Shown here in pieces: positions 63,557 to 64,000 of a DNA stretch of 64,000 nucleotides. The stretch covers positions 558,001 through 622,000 of the forward strand of contig JBFWVA010000001.1 in NCBI GenBank assembly GCA_050246995.1, given 5' to 3'. The notes under the pieces were generated by a model. That model saw nothing but the letters and a program-made list of their open reading frames with translations, ran no database searches and was not told the DNA's origin. The stretch is from SHVO01 sp050246995. Lineage in GTDB: Bacteria > Pseudomonadota > Alphaproteobacteria > Rhodospirillales > Rhodospirillaceae. The translations under genes and the position numbers were made by a program. Each line of letters opens with the position of its first letter. Within the stretch, counting starts at the first letter, position 1.

Positions 63557-64000
63557 ATGACCCTGTATTCCGTTCTCGATCTCGCACCGATCCCTCAAGG
63601 CACAACCGCCGGGGAATCCTTGCGCAATTCCCTCGATCTCGCGCAGCACGCCGAGCGCTGGGGTTACACGCGCTACTGGCTGGCCGAACATCACAATTTC
63701 CCGGGCATCGCCAGCGCGGCCACATCGGTTGTGATCGGCCATATCGCCGGCGGCACCTCGACCATCCGCGTGGGGTCGGGCGGCGTTATGCTGCCCAATC
63801 ACTCTCCGCTCGTCATCGCCGAGCAGTTCGGAACGCTTGAGTCGCTCTACCCGGGGCGTATCGATCTTGGCTTGGGCCGCGCGCCCGGCACCGATCAACT
63901 CACCTGGCGCGCGTTGCGCCGTGATCCCGGCGCCGCGGACCGCTTTCCGCAAGATGTCGCCGAATTGCAGGCCCTGCTGGGCCCGGCGCGACCGGATCAA
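63557..64000 (+). CDS. luciferase-like (LLM class) flavin-dependent oxidoreductase (5' part)
   Basis: 148 codons open to the window end. Starts MTLYSVLDLAPIPQG; RYWLAEHHNFPGIASAAT and GSGGVMLPNHSPLVIAEQFG with GRIDLGLGRAPGTD identify the LLM family, YhbW/MsnO8-like subgroup. GAGG lies six bases before the ATG. The family uses reduced flavin for monooxygenation; substrate unknown. C-terminal half is outside the window. Confidence 0.9.
   Translation, partial: MTLYSVLDLAPIPQGTTAGESLRNSLDLAQHAERWGYTRYWLAEHHNFPGIASAATSVVIGHIAGGTSTIRVGSGGVMLPNHSPLVIAEQFGTLESLYPGRIDLGLGRAPGTDQLTWRALRRDPGAADRFPQDVAELQALLGPARPDQ

Overview
The window is a GC-rich, gene-dense stretch of bacterial chromosome, almost certainly from an alphaproteobacterium. 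The evidence is the split ATP synthase locus (atpHAGDC without atpBEF, next to priA), the order sdhC-sdhD-sdhA-sdhB, the mdh-sucC-sucD ... sucA-sucB-lpdA supercluster, the gpmI/EnvC-like/ctpA/polysaccharide-deacetylase/rppH block, and a perfect TTAA-N7-TTAA box of the kind bound by CtrA. I cannot place it below class level. I recognised no rRNA, tRNA, CRISPR array, insertion sequence, phage or integrative element. Nearly all genes are vertical housekeeping genes.

Layout. 1-6.2 kb: end of gpmI, then envelope genes (EnvC-like LytM protein, ctpA, a membrane-anchored divergent polysaccharide deacetylase) and rppH. 6.2-8.5 kb: periplasmic asparaginase, DUF1272 protein and a ferritin-like protein, all leftward. 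8.6-16 kb: atpHAGDC and priA, leftward. 16-21.6 kb: fructose-6-phosphate aldolase-type transaldolase, DUF484-xerC, a rhomboid protease, a Cys-rich exported protein, and a receiver/GAF-histidine-kinase pair. 21.7-32 kb: TCA-cycle cluster read leftward (mdh, sucC, sucD, a PagL-like lipid A deacylase, a sulfotransferase, sucA, sucB, lpdA). 32.2-36.7 kb: ChaN-like lipoprotein, zapE, a DHH-family protein, a small lipoprotein and a TPR protein. 36.7-40.1 kb: sdhCDAB. 40.5-45 kb: Gly/Ala-rich exported repeat protein, an unusual T-rich gap, a CitE-like lyase, a LysE-type exporter, asd and a DUF962 protein. 45-48.1 kb: a giant octapeptide-repeat protein. 48.3-51.9 kb: ffh-rpsP-rimM-trmD-rplS. 52-64 kb: nhaA, dapF-mtaB-ftsY, a class I glutamine amidotransferase, secA, argJ-mutT-cinA-like, an RluA-type pseudouridine synthase and the start of a luciferase-like flavin oxidoreductase.

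How they work together. Most of central respiration is here: malate dehydrogenase, 2-oxoglutarate dehydrogenase E1/E2/E3, succinyl-CoA synthetase, succinate dehydrogenase and F1-ATPase. A second theme is protein targeting and translation (ffh, ftsY, secA, rpsP, rplS, rimM, trmD, mtaB). A third is the cell envelope (EnvC-like factor, CtpA, polysaccharide deacetylase, PagL-like enzyme, rhomboid).

The standout is the leftward gene at 45000-48089. Its 1029-residue product is MAL + exactly 128 octapeptides + FG, with no insertion or deletion in any unit. A second-order period of 17 octads (136 residues, 408 bp) lies over the C-terminal half. I do not recognise a named family for it. Secondary points are a GTG start codon buried in a transcription terminator (sulfotransferase), two envelope-type genes inside the TCA cluster, a T-rich TGCG-studded gap ending in a strong terminator, and five tail-to-tail gene pairs that each overlap by exactly the four bases of their stop codons.
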